Below are positions 45,336 to 56,291 of a stretch of 64,000 nucleotides of DNA, one piece after another. The notes under the pieces were generated by a model. It ran no database searches. It saw only the letters and a program-made list of their open reading frames with translations, and was not told the origin of the DNA. The stretch comes from Gymnopus androsaceus JB14 (lineage: Eukaryota > Basidiomycota > Agaricomycetes > Agaricales > Omphalotaceae), in the NCBI GenBank assembly GCA_009733575.1, contig ML769725.1, forward strand, positions 1-64,000. Direction: 5' to 3'. Each line of letters opens with the position of its first letter. The first letter of the stretch is position 1. The translations under genes were made by a program, and so were the position numbers.

Positions 45336-45425
45336 GCCATGATAGTCTAGTGGTTTTGAACACTCCGCACTTTAGCTTACATAATACAGTTAATCGTGAG
45401 GCTGAGGGTTAAAACCTGTGAGGTG
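45336..45425 (+). other. tRNA-like stretch in X1
   Basis: A-box-like TAGTCTAGTGG at 45343-45353 and B-box-like GGTTAAAACC at 45407-45416. In X2 the B-box reads GGTTCAAACC, the canonical form. The ~90-base span is tRNA-sized, but pairing of the arms is not convincing. Confidence 0.55.
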
Positions 45426-45970
45426 TCATTTGCAAACAGTGAATATCTTTGATTTTCATGAATTAAGCAAGCAAGCAAGATATAAGTGAGCAATGTGAAC
45501 TTAAATTGAAAAATTAAAATAATGAGTAAATACCAATAAATAAGTGCAACTAAGAGCCTCTAAGATCTGGGAATACAGTAATGATTAATAACCAAATAAG
45601 ATAAGTATGAGTATAAGAAAGACTAGATGGTAAGAAAGTATCTTTTTATAAAATATTACTTCAATAGATTTCCAGGGATATTCAGAGACACCTCAGGGAT
45701 CCCCAGGGACACCTCAGGGCTCCCTAGGGCTCCCCCAGGAACATCCAGGGACATTCAGGGACATCCAGAAATATCCTGGAGAATACTTCTCTATCCTCAG
45801 TTACCCTAGGAATTGGGGGGTGTCCCTTGGGATTCTCAGAGAGCCTAGGGAGCCTGGGCTCCCTGGGTGTCCCAGTTTTCCTGAGGGTACCTGAGGCTAA
45901 CTTAGAAACCCCTAGGCAATAGGGTACTTTTGCAGATGAAGTAGCTGGTCTCAACAAATCAACAATCTTC

Positions 45971-46283
45971 ATGGCGATTCCTCCCAGCCAATTCTATGTC
46001 AACCCTAACCATCCTAGCTCTCCAACTCGTATTTCCACTCCGCCTTCTTTGCCGCTCTCAGTGCCAGACACACTGACTCTTAATTGATTATTGTCAACGC
46101 AGCCGCTGAATGGTACTTTATGGAAACAGTGTTCGTGGATGCTGCCAAAGAGCGGAAGGGGAAATTTGTGGCTGTTAGCCCACAAAAATTCTTGGAAAAA
46201 TATCTACCAGAGCATCTGGGAATGCCACAGGTCAACCACGCATCTTTCACAAACGTATCTGGGATTCTTTCAAATTTCTGAGA
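45971..46283 (+). pseudogene. Unrecognised coding fragment
   Basis: The ATG at 45971 opens MAIPPSQFYVNPNHPSSPTR. A second frame at 46084-46279 (EWYFMETVFVDAAKERKGKF, LEKYLPEHLGMPQVNHASF) may follow a short intron or a frameshift. Family unknown. Confidence 0.4.
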
Positions 46284-46742
46284 GCGGATCTGCCACAATG
46301 TGTTCTGGAGGTCAGCCTTTAATCCGGACTTGTGTAATTTATACTTACTATTTGTACAGGAGCAGAGACCCTCCGAAACTCATATCCCCACTTCAGATCC
46401 TTCAAATTCCAATTCACTGGTTTCTAATCCGAATCCAACTATCAGTGCATCCTATCTTTCTTCCCTGTGCTAAGTACTACATACTTTGATCCCAGTTAAA
46501 CAAAATTTGCAATACATCAACTATGACTACCTGAGTCCTCACATGCAGGTGCACTTGCCCCCAATTCTGCCCTGCCTTCCTGTTGGGTACTTGCCTGTAA
46601 CAATTGAAGTAAATCATTTTTAGGTATATAAGGTATCTCTTCAAGTTGTCTGGTATCTGTTGTGCTTTTTTTTCACTTTTCTTGAGTCACTCACTTACTG
46701 AGGAATCGGTCATAACTCATGAAAGCTGTGGCAACATGGATG
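46284..46742. other. No confident gene
   Basis: Short frames only; nothing supported. Confidence 0.35.
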
Positions 46743-48381
46743 TCAACACTCCTGCTCTTGATGAGCTTGTTTGTTCTCTGCTGTGTCATTGTATTGATCT
46801 GCCATACAACAATACAATTCAGTCTTTTCTTTGTACTCGCCTAGACCAGATATCAAGGACGCACCATCAATGTCTATGTTGCTTTCTCTGTGAGTATCAG
46901 TAGTTTTGGGGGGCACCTGGTCATAATCGTAGGGTCTTTTCTGAATGGGTCCTGTAGTATGTTTGTGCTTAATTTGACATTGAGTCCACACATGTCTTCT
47001 AGTATCCCATTGATGTTGTCCACTGGAAACAATATGAGTATGTGACTAAGAAGTCAGTGAAAAAAAGTTGGTACCATTGCTAAGCTGAGCAAGACTCTCT
47101 GGGGAGTTAGGCTTTGGGGAGGCTAGACAAATGGATATGCAGTTTGCAAAACGCATGGTTTATGTATAGAAAGAAACTAACCTGCCAATAACTCCTTGGC
47201 TGTAAGGAATTTGTGGTAACCAATCTCCCATATCATCCTATGTCTGATGTAAGGGATATTTTGTTGAGTAAACTCAAACATGAGCAAGTCTTGAGAAAGA
47301 CTCTCAAGATATTGAGCTGCGAATACACCACAGTCACATCCATTCTCCTGCCACAGTGCCTGGGTTTAGGTTGAGTCAAAGCCAACACTGAAAACAAAGC
47401 TAAAAGGCTCATGCTTTGTTCAACAATATCCCGCCAACTGGTCATATCAACCTCAGCTTGACAATAAGCTATCTCCTGCTCTAGCCACCTTTGTGTATCC
47501 TGAGAAGATACAGTATATGATTCCACCCCAAGCTGGAGATTGGAGAAGAAATGCTCACCCGGAACACCACCTGCTGGTAAGAAATATTATAACTCCACAA
47601 GCTGGTGTACATGATGCTGGTTTTCTCCCTCAAGTTCATTGCTATAACATACCAGTGTGACTTCTTGGCATTTATTGGGATGACAATCAAGTGTGACTGT
47701 AAGAGAGCTATTTTCTGGGATGTAGATGGCTGAGAATCTCTGGGGTACAACATTTAAACATATGAAGCTTACCCTCTTTGAATGCCGCAATGGAAAGTGT
47801 TCAGGATCATAGTTGTGCTTGTCTCTCCATGTCCCGATGAGGTTCCAGAGATAACTGTTGAACACAATGATGTCTTGAGAAGTCTCACCATGGGCAGCAT
47901 GTTCACCTATAAGTTGTGTGTACATGTTCACAATCTTGTCATTGATCCACTTTGTAGGTCTGAGTTGACAGAGAGCTGAGATGAGTACATCACCGTGCTT
48001 GAATCCTTTATCACACAGGAATGATTTAACCTGGTCTTCCATATGAGCTGGTAGCTCATCTTGAATCACAGGGGCACCACAGGACACTGGGAACAAATAC
48101 ATTCAATGTCATCCCTTTCATAAAAAAAAGAAGTTCAAAGAGCTTACGAGGTTTGGCCATGTCCATCTTAATTCCTGCCTCATCAGTTCTGAGATTATCG
48201 CTGTTGAAATGCTCTTTTCCATTGGCTGCATGCATAATAATAACAGTTAGTTTTAATTTGATGCCTTTGTAGAGTACTTACCAGTATTAATGGAGTTGTC
48301 CTGGGGTCTCTTGTCCTCGCATTGGGCAACAATGTGCCCATGCAGCTCTTGGTTGTTTGCTGAATATACATGTTACTCTTT
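46743..48381 (-). pseudogene. Ulp1/SENP-like (C48) cysteine peptidase, multi-exon, 5'-interrupted
   Basis: Exons on the minus strand. The 48102-47780 block has LRPTKWINDKIVNMYTQLI, VFNSYLWNLIGTWRDKHNYD and HFPLRHSK. The 47753-47585 block has KSHWYVIAMNLREKTSIMY (His codon 47657-47655). The last catalytic block has NGCDCGVFAAQYLESLSQ (Cys codon 47332-47330) and QQNIPYIRHRMIWEIGY. These are the His and Cys boxes of Ulp1 proteases, which cleave SUMO-type isopeptide bonds. The Asp of the usual YDSL box appears as Thr (YTSL). A probable tail exon lies at 46743-47030. The upstream end (48381) is cut by element X2. Such peptidases are often carried by eukaryotic DNA transposons. Confidence 0.7.
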
Positions 48382-50006
48382 CATCTGCAAAAGTACCCTA
48401 TTGCCTAGGGGTTTCTAAGTTAGCCTCAGGTACCCTCAGGAAAACTGGGACACCCAGGGAGCCCAGGCTCCCTAGGCTCTCTGAGAATCCCAAGGGACAC
48501 CCCCCAATTCCTAGGGTAACTGAGGATAGAGAAGTATTCTCCAGGATATTTCTGGATGTCCCTGAATGTCCCTGGATGTTCCTGGGGGAGCCCTAGGGAG
48601 CCCTGAGGTGTCCCTGGGGATCCCTGAGGTGTCTCTGAATATCCCTGGAAATCTATTGAAGTAATATTTTATAAAAAGATACTTTCTTACCATCTAGTCT
48701 TTCTTATACTCATACTTATCTTATTTGGTTATTAATCATTACTGTATTCCCAGATCTTAGAGGCTCTTAGTTGCACTTATTTATTGGTATTTACTCATTA
48801 TTTTAATTTTTCAATTTAAGTTCACATTGCTCACTTATATCTTGCTTGCTTGCTTAATTCATGAAAATCAAAGATATTCACTGTTTGCAAATGACACCTC
48901 ACAGGTTTGAACCCTCAGCCTCACGATTAACTGTATTATGTAAGCTAAAGTGCGGAGTGTTCAAAACCACTAGACTATCATGGCATAATAAATAGTAGAA
49001 GCTTTATGCACTATACACCCCAACTCTACAGGAATAACTTAGCATATTTTACAGTCTAGACTCAAAGGGTATATAGTCACATGATCAAATGCATATTTAT
49101 GTGCCATCAGGTCCCAAAAATCACGAAAAAATCATAAAAAATACTGAAAATATTTAACTCAGTGTATTTCAGCCCAGAAGCACAAGCAACTGATTTAATC
49201 TCAAAAAATCATACAAATATTTTTAATACATCTATTTCAAACATGGTCATCTCAATTTGAGAGCATAATAGTACCTCAATAATCCCATTTCAATGCAAAT
49301 AATTCAGGAATAGCCTGAGGTGTCCCTGGGTCCCTGGGGCTCCCCTGGATCTCTGTGCTTCCCTGGATTATCTCTAAGCTTGCTTGGACTGTCCCTAGGC
49401 ATCCCACAGGTATCTCTGGGCTTCCCTGGAGTATCTCTGAGCTTTCCTGGAGTATCTCTGGGCTTCCCTGGACTATCTCTGGGCTTTCCTGAAATATCCT
49501 TGGGCTTCCCTGGGCTATCACCAGGCCTTTTTCAAGTATCTCCAAAGTATTTCTGGGGTTCCCTGGCATACTCCTGAGCTTTCCTGGAGTAGCTAGGGTT
49601 TCCCAGGGCTCCATAGGAAAATCTCTATATCCTAGGGATGCTCAGGAGCCCAGGGCTATACAGAGTTTTTCTGGGATCATTGCAGAGACATCTCAGAAAT
49701 GTCCCAGGATGCTTCAGGGTACCCAATGATATCTTTGGGCTACTCAGGAATGCTCTAGAATGCTTCTGGAATGTACCTAGGATTACTCAAGGCTTTTCAA
49801 AGAAAGTGGCATATCCTGGGGGACTTTAATTTTCTTCGGGGAATCTTGGGAGTCCCTAGGATATGGGCATTTTCCTGGGTACCCTGAGCCACCCAGGGTG
49901 CCCAGGACATTTCAAGACTACCTGAAAAAGCCTAGGAATTGGGACTTTTCCTGGGCTCCCCCAGAGATATTCAGATATCTCAGGGCTTTAGGCACTTTTC
50001 CAGATG
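48382..50006 (-). mobile_element. CATCTG-family TIR element, copy X2 (inverted relative to X1)
   Basis: 1625 bp, nearly identical to X1 in reverse orientation apart from the assembly duplication. Flanking dinucleotides are TT and AT, so no duplication is evident here. Long open frames inside it come from the repeats and are not genes. Confidence 0.88.
48895..48985 (-). other. tRNA-like stretch in X2
   Basis: On the minus strand, A-box TAGTCTAGTGG (48978-48968) and B-box GGTTCAAACC (48913-48904) are both close to consensus. Confidence 0.55.
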
Positions 50007-51180
50007 ATGGACATCCAAGGTCGATGGTTTGGGGATGTCCAGCAGTCAAGACCGAGACTATGCTTGCCATCGCTGGCCTGGAAATAGTAGAGGTGAGTAA
50101 GATTCTTGGTGCTGAGTCTGTACGTGCCTGAAGTTCTGCCGCCAGCTTCTCTTTTGATTTCTGATATAATGTCTTGACATCCTTTGAAACCTGCTGCCTG
50201 GGTGGTACGTAACAGTCTGGTTGCCCCTCGCGCTGCAGCCACTTATAACAATGACCTGCAACAGTATTGAATGGGCAACCTTCTTCAGCGCACATTTGCG
50301 CAGTGCCAACACTAGTATTCCTTTTATCAAGAATGCACATCAAATAAATGAACGTTGAAGAGCGTACCGGAGTGATTCCTTGGATGGTCGTAGCATTGAG
50401 CAAAGCTTGTCCCAGGATTTTTTGAGAGGCTGGTATAATAAGGTGAGCTTCAACTGCTCCCCACGCTTTTCTTTTTTGAGTTCCTGACGGAGTTTGTCGT
50501 TGCCAGTTTTATTGTTGAGTGCCATAACACAGTCAACGGTTTCCTTTCCCCAGCACTTTCAAGCATGCTGGAGCAGAGCGCCTAGCTTACATGTGAGTAA
50601 TTTCGCAATGTTGAAACATCAAAGGCTCACCAGTGGATGCAGCATCAGTCCAGATGCACCCTGTTTAACAACTGCACGACAGATGGTGCAGTTGTAGACT
50701 ATGAACTTTGGTCTGCTGTCGGCATCGAACTCCACATTTGGAGTGCACGCAAAGAATGCATAGGCATTTGATCTCCTTTTCGCCACAGTGTCACCTATAG
50801 ATATTTTTGTTAAGTGAGTTCAGGGGTTTGCTGATGGATACTGACGAGTTTTTTTAATTTGTTTTTCTTTAGTGTCGTCCTCGTTGGTGGAGTCCATGGT
50901 GAGATCAATAGAGGCAGGGTCTGGATCGTTTGCTGGGACATCAGTTGAGCTCCTGTCAGAGTCTTGAGAGGATCCATCATCGTTGTCAGTACTGTCACGA
51001 TCATCACCTATATCCGATATTATTGCTTGTTCTCTTTTAAATGGTTCAATTTACTTACCCTGTCTCAATCTTTTGCCTTTTTGGCCACGCCAGGTGTTGA
51101 TGGCATTTTTGACTTTGTCAACAGGTGAAGAGTTTCACTTTCATTTTCCTTGATTTTTATTGGGAGGCATGTTGGTAGTG
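50007..51180 (-). pseudogene. hAT transposase N terminus with BED-type finger
   Basis: Minus-strand exons with short introns encode an acidic Asp/Ser-rich start (DDRDSTDNDDGSSQDSDRSS). Next comes a BED-like finger: NAYAFFACTPNVEF, YNCTICRAVV, then after an intron (about 50639-50591) LQHA and KCWGKE. The following blocks KTGNDKLRQELKKEKRGEQL and SWDKLCSMLNATTIQGITP end in a Cys-rich exon (CAEEGCPFN...HCYKWLQREGQ) cut off at element X2. The YAF...C..C...H..KCWG layout matches, from memory, the N-terminal region of basidiomycete hAT transposases. The catalytic core is absent here. Confidence 0.55.
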
Positions 51181-51419
51181 AGCAAGTTGGGAAAGATGGG
51201 GTTTTTCATTTTTATACCTACGAAAAATCAAACTGTACATGATTCATAATATGGAAGTAAATTTACAAGTTGTGTGACCTTGGGTGGCACGGCGCTTGCA
51301 ATTTTGAAAGAGTTAGGTTGTTGGTTGGGTGTTGGGTTTGAGAAGACTCTACCCGTCCCGGACCCGGACCGCTGTCCCAACCCGGAACCCGACAAAACCT
51401 GACCAACCTGGTAACATCA
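51181..51419. other. No gene; GC-rich repeat remnant
   Basis: Positions 51350-51410 have ACCCGGACCC-type low complexity. Nothing else is supported. Confidence 0.4.
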
Positions 51420-51660
51420 CTAATAGTTTGTGTGTTTTGACTGGTCTCATAACAGTTTCATACTGTTTTACTACTTACTCTACCTACCTATACATTCCAC
51501 TGTCTAAACAGCCCCCGAACTTTGTGTTTTGGGTTGATTTTGTTTTCATTTCCATCCCACTTTGCATCATCTGGAGCCCACCGCGAGGGGGCACAGTTGA
51601 ATACTTCTTTTTATATTTTCTTGTTGAAGTCAAATTTTTGACTTCATCTTTTTGGTGTTG
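51420..51660 (+). repeat. Partial gypsy 5' LTR
   Basis: The 5' part is missing. The first 150 bases match 36375-36529. It ends near the GTTGAACCA before a likely primer-binding region TTTGGTGCAGTAACAGG (about 51669). Confidence 0.6.
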
Positions 51661-52949
51661 AACCAAAATTTGGTGCAGTAACAGGTCCTTGAATAGAAGG
51701 ACAACCCACGAGTCTGAGCAACCTCAAGCTCAACAGACTGCCACAGACAGAGCTAGAAGATATAGAAGGAGGCATCCAGAAGTTGTTGCACCACCACAAG
51801 AAATTGTTGTGGGGACTTCAAATTCTGCAGAGCAGAGCAGTAGAAAAGAACAAGTTGAAGAGCAACTTGGTGAAAATTCACTTTTATCAGAAGGAGAAAA
51901 TTCTACAAGTACTTTTCCAAGACCTGCTAAACCAAGCAGATCTTCTAGAGCAGAGCAAAGAGCAGAATCAGAAGAAGTAGAAGACCTAAGGTTTTAGAGA
52001 TTTATTTTCTCAAGGATCCAGTGTGCAACAGAATAGAGTACCAAACTCCAGCAATATGGCTACAAACCCTCTTGCAAAGTTACCACTCAAGGGTTCAGGC
52101 AAAGGTCCTAAATTCCCAGAGTATGTGACTGGACAAGGTGTTAAAGATTTCATAGATGATGTGGAAGAGTTGGTGTCAGATGTGCCTGAAATCACATCAG
52201 AATCACACAAGAAGGAGGCATTAATCAGATACTTGAGCAGTGAAGTCAAGAGAACTTGGAAGGCTATTGAAGGCTATGATGGTGCTGGGTCATACAAAAC
52301 TTTCAAGGAAGATATACTTGCTAGTTATGATCACACAGAAACAGCTAACATCAAGAAGCTTGATGAAGTTTTGAAGAGTTACAGACATTTGTGAGTTGGT
52401 GACTTGGATCGCATTCTGGACTTGAAGAGGGAATTAGGACCTCTCAAGAAAGGATTACTTCCAAATAATAAGTTGTCCAACTGTGAATTTTTTCAGAAAA
52501 TTCTTAAGATATTGGATGAGGAATTTTGTGCAGAAGTTTGGAGTGAGTTGGCCAGAAATACAAGGCAGAAGGCAATGGAACAAGCTAGGGCTGCCATTGT
52601 TAATCCAAATGCTATAGCTGCAGTCAACCCCCCAAGGGCATGAACCCTCAGAAGATGATCCTATAGGACTAGATGAACTATTAGATGAGTTGGAGTTGCA
52701 AGCAAGAGTGCATGACAGTGAAACCAGTGTCATGGGCATGCACATTGTGAACAAGTTCAGTAAAAGTGCAAAGATATCTAATTCTACTGAAGTCAAAGTC
52801 AAGCAAGAGCAAAGAGACAATGGCATGGCTCAACTCAGAGATATGTTGGTCAATCAGCAGAGGGATTATGATAGAAGGCACAAGGAGCTATTGGATGTAG
52901 TGGTGAAGTTAGGAGAATTAGGCTTAGTTTTATCTAAACAGATGAGAAC

Positions 52950-53496
52950 TGTCCATTATTTTTTAAACACATTTAAACACTCTGTTTAAACAATAATTTT
53001 TACCACATATTAGGGTGGAGGAGAGTCTGGTCATGTGATTAATCATGTAACTAATCACATGACTATGACTCACTAGCTAATATCCAAGGGAAAATTAAAC
53101 ATGCCAATGATATGCTGTGGGATGTAGTCATGTGATTGTGAAAAAGTTAAGGTCCACACATGACCTAGGTGTAGGTGGGTTAGGGGTTAGGGTTAGGTTA
53201 GGTTAGGGGTTAAGAGGTTAGGGGTTAGGAGGTTAGGGGTTAGGAGGTTAGGGTTAGGGATAAGGATGAAGTCTGGGGTGCAGGGCTTGCCCCGCTGTTA
53301 ATGAGGCTGTGTAGTCTCAGGATGAGTACTAAGGGCCTGGGAAAGAATGCAGTGAGATAGTAGTCCAACACATGGGGCAGGGGGGGTGTCAGTTTTTTCC
53401 CACGATGCCCCGTTCAGGCTCTACGTAAAATTTAGTTTTGTTTAATTATGTTAAACAATATAACTCTGTTTAGACATGTTTAAATAATGCTGGACA
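52950..53496. mobile_element. TIR element containing telomere-like repeats, inside gag
   Basis: The ends TGTCCATTATTTTTTAAACA and the complement of TTTAAATAATGCTGGACA pair over about 45 bases. No certain target duplication. The interior includes CATGTGATTA-type short inverted repeats and the TTAGGG-like tract. Non-coding. Confidence 0.7.
53176..53264 (+). repeat. Interstitial telomere-like repeats (TTAGGG variants)
   Basis: About a dozen units of GTTAGGG, GGTTAGGGG and GAGGTTAGG in tandem. The canonical filamentous-fungal telomere unit is TTAGGG. Confidence 0.8.
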
Positions 53497-54200
53497 ATCC
53501 TTACATGTTTAGAGAAAACTAATACTTTTGTAGAAGTTAGCACAGGAAGTTAAAGTAGCTCCTGCCTACCAGCAGAGGACTTACAATAATACTCCTAGTA
53601 CCTATCAGCCTCAACCACATGCTTCAGGACCAAGTAGGGGGTCCAAAGATGTAGAGTCAGTCCTGAGAGATATTTTATGCTGGTTCTGTGGAGAACAAGG
53701 ACACTTGTCAGGCAGGTGTCTAGTTAGGCAGAAGTATCTTGATGAAGGAAAGATTATTCTGAATGGACTTAAAGTGTGTTTGCCAAATGGTTAAGCCATT
53801 TACTACTCAACAGGAGGAGATTGTCAGAAGCTACAAGTTGATAAACAGAGCAGGGACACTCAACAAACCAATATGTTTGGAGATGTGTTTTCTGAAGAAG
53901 ACTTGGCAGCCACTCCAATTGAAGAGGTGCAGGCATAACTCAAAGCTCTCAAGGAGAGAAAAAGGGTGGCAGTGATGATTCAGAAAATGAGGTCTATGTC
54001 CTATGATGAAGATTTAAATGAAGGCAATGATTTTCAATCTGCCAACATTCAAACTCATCAGCAGGCGAAGAAAGCTTCAGATGAATCGGATTTCTGAACA
54101 GTCCAAGGAAAGGATTAAAGAGACAGACAAGGCAGTTGGAGGCTGAGTCAAAGATCCTGGAGGACAAGCCCACAAAGGTCTCAAAGGCTGACCAGAGCCA

Positions 54201-55260
54201 GAACTGGAGGGGAGAAAAACAGAAAATACAAAAAAAAATAGAAGTTCTATTCCTATTTCTGATCCTATTTCTGATTCTATTCCTATTTCTCCTACTATTT
54301 ATGATGGGCATAACCCCAGTGTACAATCAGATGGGCTCAACCCCATTGTGGCAACAGAGAAGAAGAAGCAAGTTCATTGGTCAGATGATGTTGACAATGA
54401 ACCTCTGAACCCAAAAGTACCAGAGGTACCATTTGCAGATGTCCCAGATGTGACTGATTCACCTACTGCTAAAGAAAAGGCAGATAGGACAATCAAACAC
54501 AGAGGTACAATCTGGAAGTTGAAGGAGAAAAGTAAAGATCCTGATGGAGAAAAAGTGATGGAGTCTGACATAGAGTTGAAAGGCAAAATCACCTCCAGAA
54601 TTAAGATTGACATTGAAAAGTTAAAGTCAAAGTGTGACTTAGAGGATTTGCCATTTGATCCAGATGAAGAGGAAGTTACAACATTTCCTACAAATGCTAT
54701 TCCAATAGAAGATTTGAAGTCTAGAGTAGAAGTGTTTTTGCTAGTTGAAGATGATCCCAAGGCAAAATTGCCAAAAGGTGCTCTTGTTATTGGGGACCCA
54801 GTGTTACAATACTTAGAAAGTTTGACACCAGGGGAAGAACCAAAACAGATCTTCATTGCAAAACCTTCAGAGCAGTTGAGATGTGTTTATCCATTAGTGA
54901 ATGGGGCAGCAAAAATAGAGTCTCTGTATAACACAGATTCACAGATTGTCTCAATTTCAGAGAAGAAGGCAATGGTGACAGGACTTAGTTGGGACCCAGA
55001 TGTAGTGATTTATATGCAATCAGCAAACAAGGGAGTTGAAAAATCATTGGGATTGGCCAGAAATGTACCATTCTTATTTGGTGAAGTAACCCTATATATG
55101 CAGATTCATATTATCAGAGACCCAGCTTATGACTTGTTACTAGGAAGGCCATTTGACACTCTAACAGAGAGTATGGTGAAGACAACAAAGGATGGGAATC
55201 AGACTATCACAATTTATGATCCCAATACTTTGAGAAGATCAGTGATAGTAGCATATCCAA
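54201..55260 (+). pseudogene. Gypsy gag-pol linker and aspartic protease
   Basis: A short-period repeat coding IPISDPISDS (54240-54300) precedes the frame carrying VATEKKKQVHWSDD. The protease fold is recognisable (RCVYPLVNGAAKIESLYNTD, QIVSISEKKAMV, LGLARNVPFLFGEVTLYMQ, HIIRDPAYDLLLGRPFD). The active-site Asp-Ser/Thr-Gly reads Asn-Thr-Asp near 54930-54938, so the catalytic Asp is lost, consistent with G-to-A changes. The frame runs into the hAT MITE at 55261. Confidence 0.85.
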
Positions 55261-56062
55261 TAGAGATGGGCATGAATAGCAAATATTTGCAAATATTCAC
55301 AGATATATTGGTATTCGTTATTCGTGAATAGAGTAATTTTTTTGACAAAGATATTCGTGACACAACTGTTTACTTGAGTGGAAATATCTGTTTCAGAACC
55401 ACAAATATTCGTGGTCATTTAATCGCCAATATTCACAAATACTTGTAGATAGCTAATACCCGACTTGGGCATAGAAATAACAACTTAAAAGTACTTATAA
55501 GTTCACTATTAGTACTGAATATGTATCAAAATGGCTACAATACATATATACAATTTTGGCATGTCCAGGAATTGAACTCAGCTGGTTAGCTATCGTCGGA
55601 AGGCCTGACCTTAATCCAGAGTTGGCGCCGACAACCACTTACAACCACTAAGCCATATGGATTTTGTTACATTAACCTAACCATACATGTATATACCTAT
55701 CCAAACAATGTTCCAAAACTTATACTAAGTTTATTTATCCATAAATGTACTTAAACAGCTAAGTACATAAGTCAATTATATTTTTTTTGAATATAACTTT
55801 TTCAATGAATAATGGCTACCTGGAAAAGTAACCGGAATTTTTGCTGGCCAGCCTGGCCCAAAAAATTCCAGTTATTTTTCCGGGTAGTGAGTATATTTGA
55901 GTATTTGTCCCGAAATACTTGTATTTGTGCATATTCATTACTCAAGTGTTTATAACTGAAGATACTTGAGTATTTATCCAAGTATAAATAGTTGATTTTG
56001 TAAGTAAATATTCGTGACATGAATGATGAATATACTTGAGTACATATTCATGCCCACCTCTA
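55261..56062. mobile_element. hAT MITE copy 2 (802 bp), inside gypsy pol
   Basis: TAGAGATGGGC...GCCCACCTCTA with the 8-bp duplication ATATCCAA (55253-55260 and 56063-56070). Removing it restores the pol frame (VAYPRGKGPNIL). Compared with copy 1 it has an extra segment near 55830-55885 with its own inverted ends (AACCGGAATTTTTGCTGGCC). Confidence 0.95.
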
Positions 56063-56070
56063 ATATCCAA

Positions 56071-56291
56071 GAGGCAAGGGGCCTAATATTTTGGAAAAGA
56101 GTCCAGAATTAACTCAGGGTTTTCTGCAAGCCTCAAGGATTTGATTGAGGATTAAGGAGAGGTGGCATGTATTTTTGAAGCTGATGATGAAGGAAAAGTG
56201 CAGACATTCATCAGTGAATGTGCTCTTCCCAGAAAGCCAGGAAAGTTTAGAATGGAAGAAGTGAAGAATTTATTTCTAAGTGCTGCATGGC
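56071..56291 (+). pseudogene. Gypsy pol segment between insertions
   Basis: Reads in two frames around one shift: GKGPNILEKSPELTQGF, then FEADDEGKVQTFISECALPR and MEEVKNLFLSAA, stopping at the solo LTR. Confidence 0.8.

Larger units (their letters stand above)
44073..45938 (+). mobile_element. CATCTG-family TIR element, copy X1
   Basis: Starts CATCTGGAAAAGTGCC and ends GGTACTTTTGCAGATG, with AA duplicated at 44071-44072 and 45939-45940. The interior has CCCAGAGATACTCCAGG-type repeats, an AT-rich core and a tRNA-like stretch. It includes a 25-N gap (45061-45085) flanked by two near-identical ~214-bp copies, an assembly artefact that lengthens this copy relative to X2. Confidence 0.9.
51689..54200 (+). 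pseudogene. Gypsy gag
   Basis: The ATG at 51689 opens a basic, Gln-rich start (MNRRTTHESEQPQAQQ). The capsid-like region follows at 52023-52640 (GSGKGPKFPEYVTGQGVKDF, KKEALIRYLSSEVKRTWKAI) and 52690-52949. After the insertion at 52950-53496, gag resumes with KLAQEVKVAPAYQQ and a perfect CCHC zinc knuckle, CWFCGEQGHLSGRC, at 53678-53719. Stops or frameshifts occur near 51997, 52394, 52643 and 53790. Confidence 0.88.

Noticed and set aside
54240..54305. Hydrophobic LFLFLILFLILF membrane segment
   Set aside because: It is the wrong frame of a short tandem repeat; the pol-linker frame reads IPISDPISDS here.
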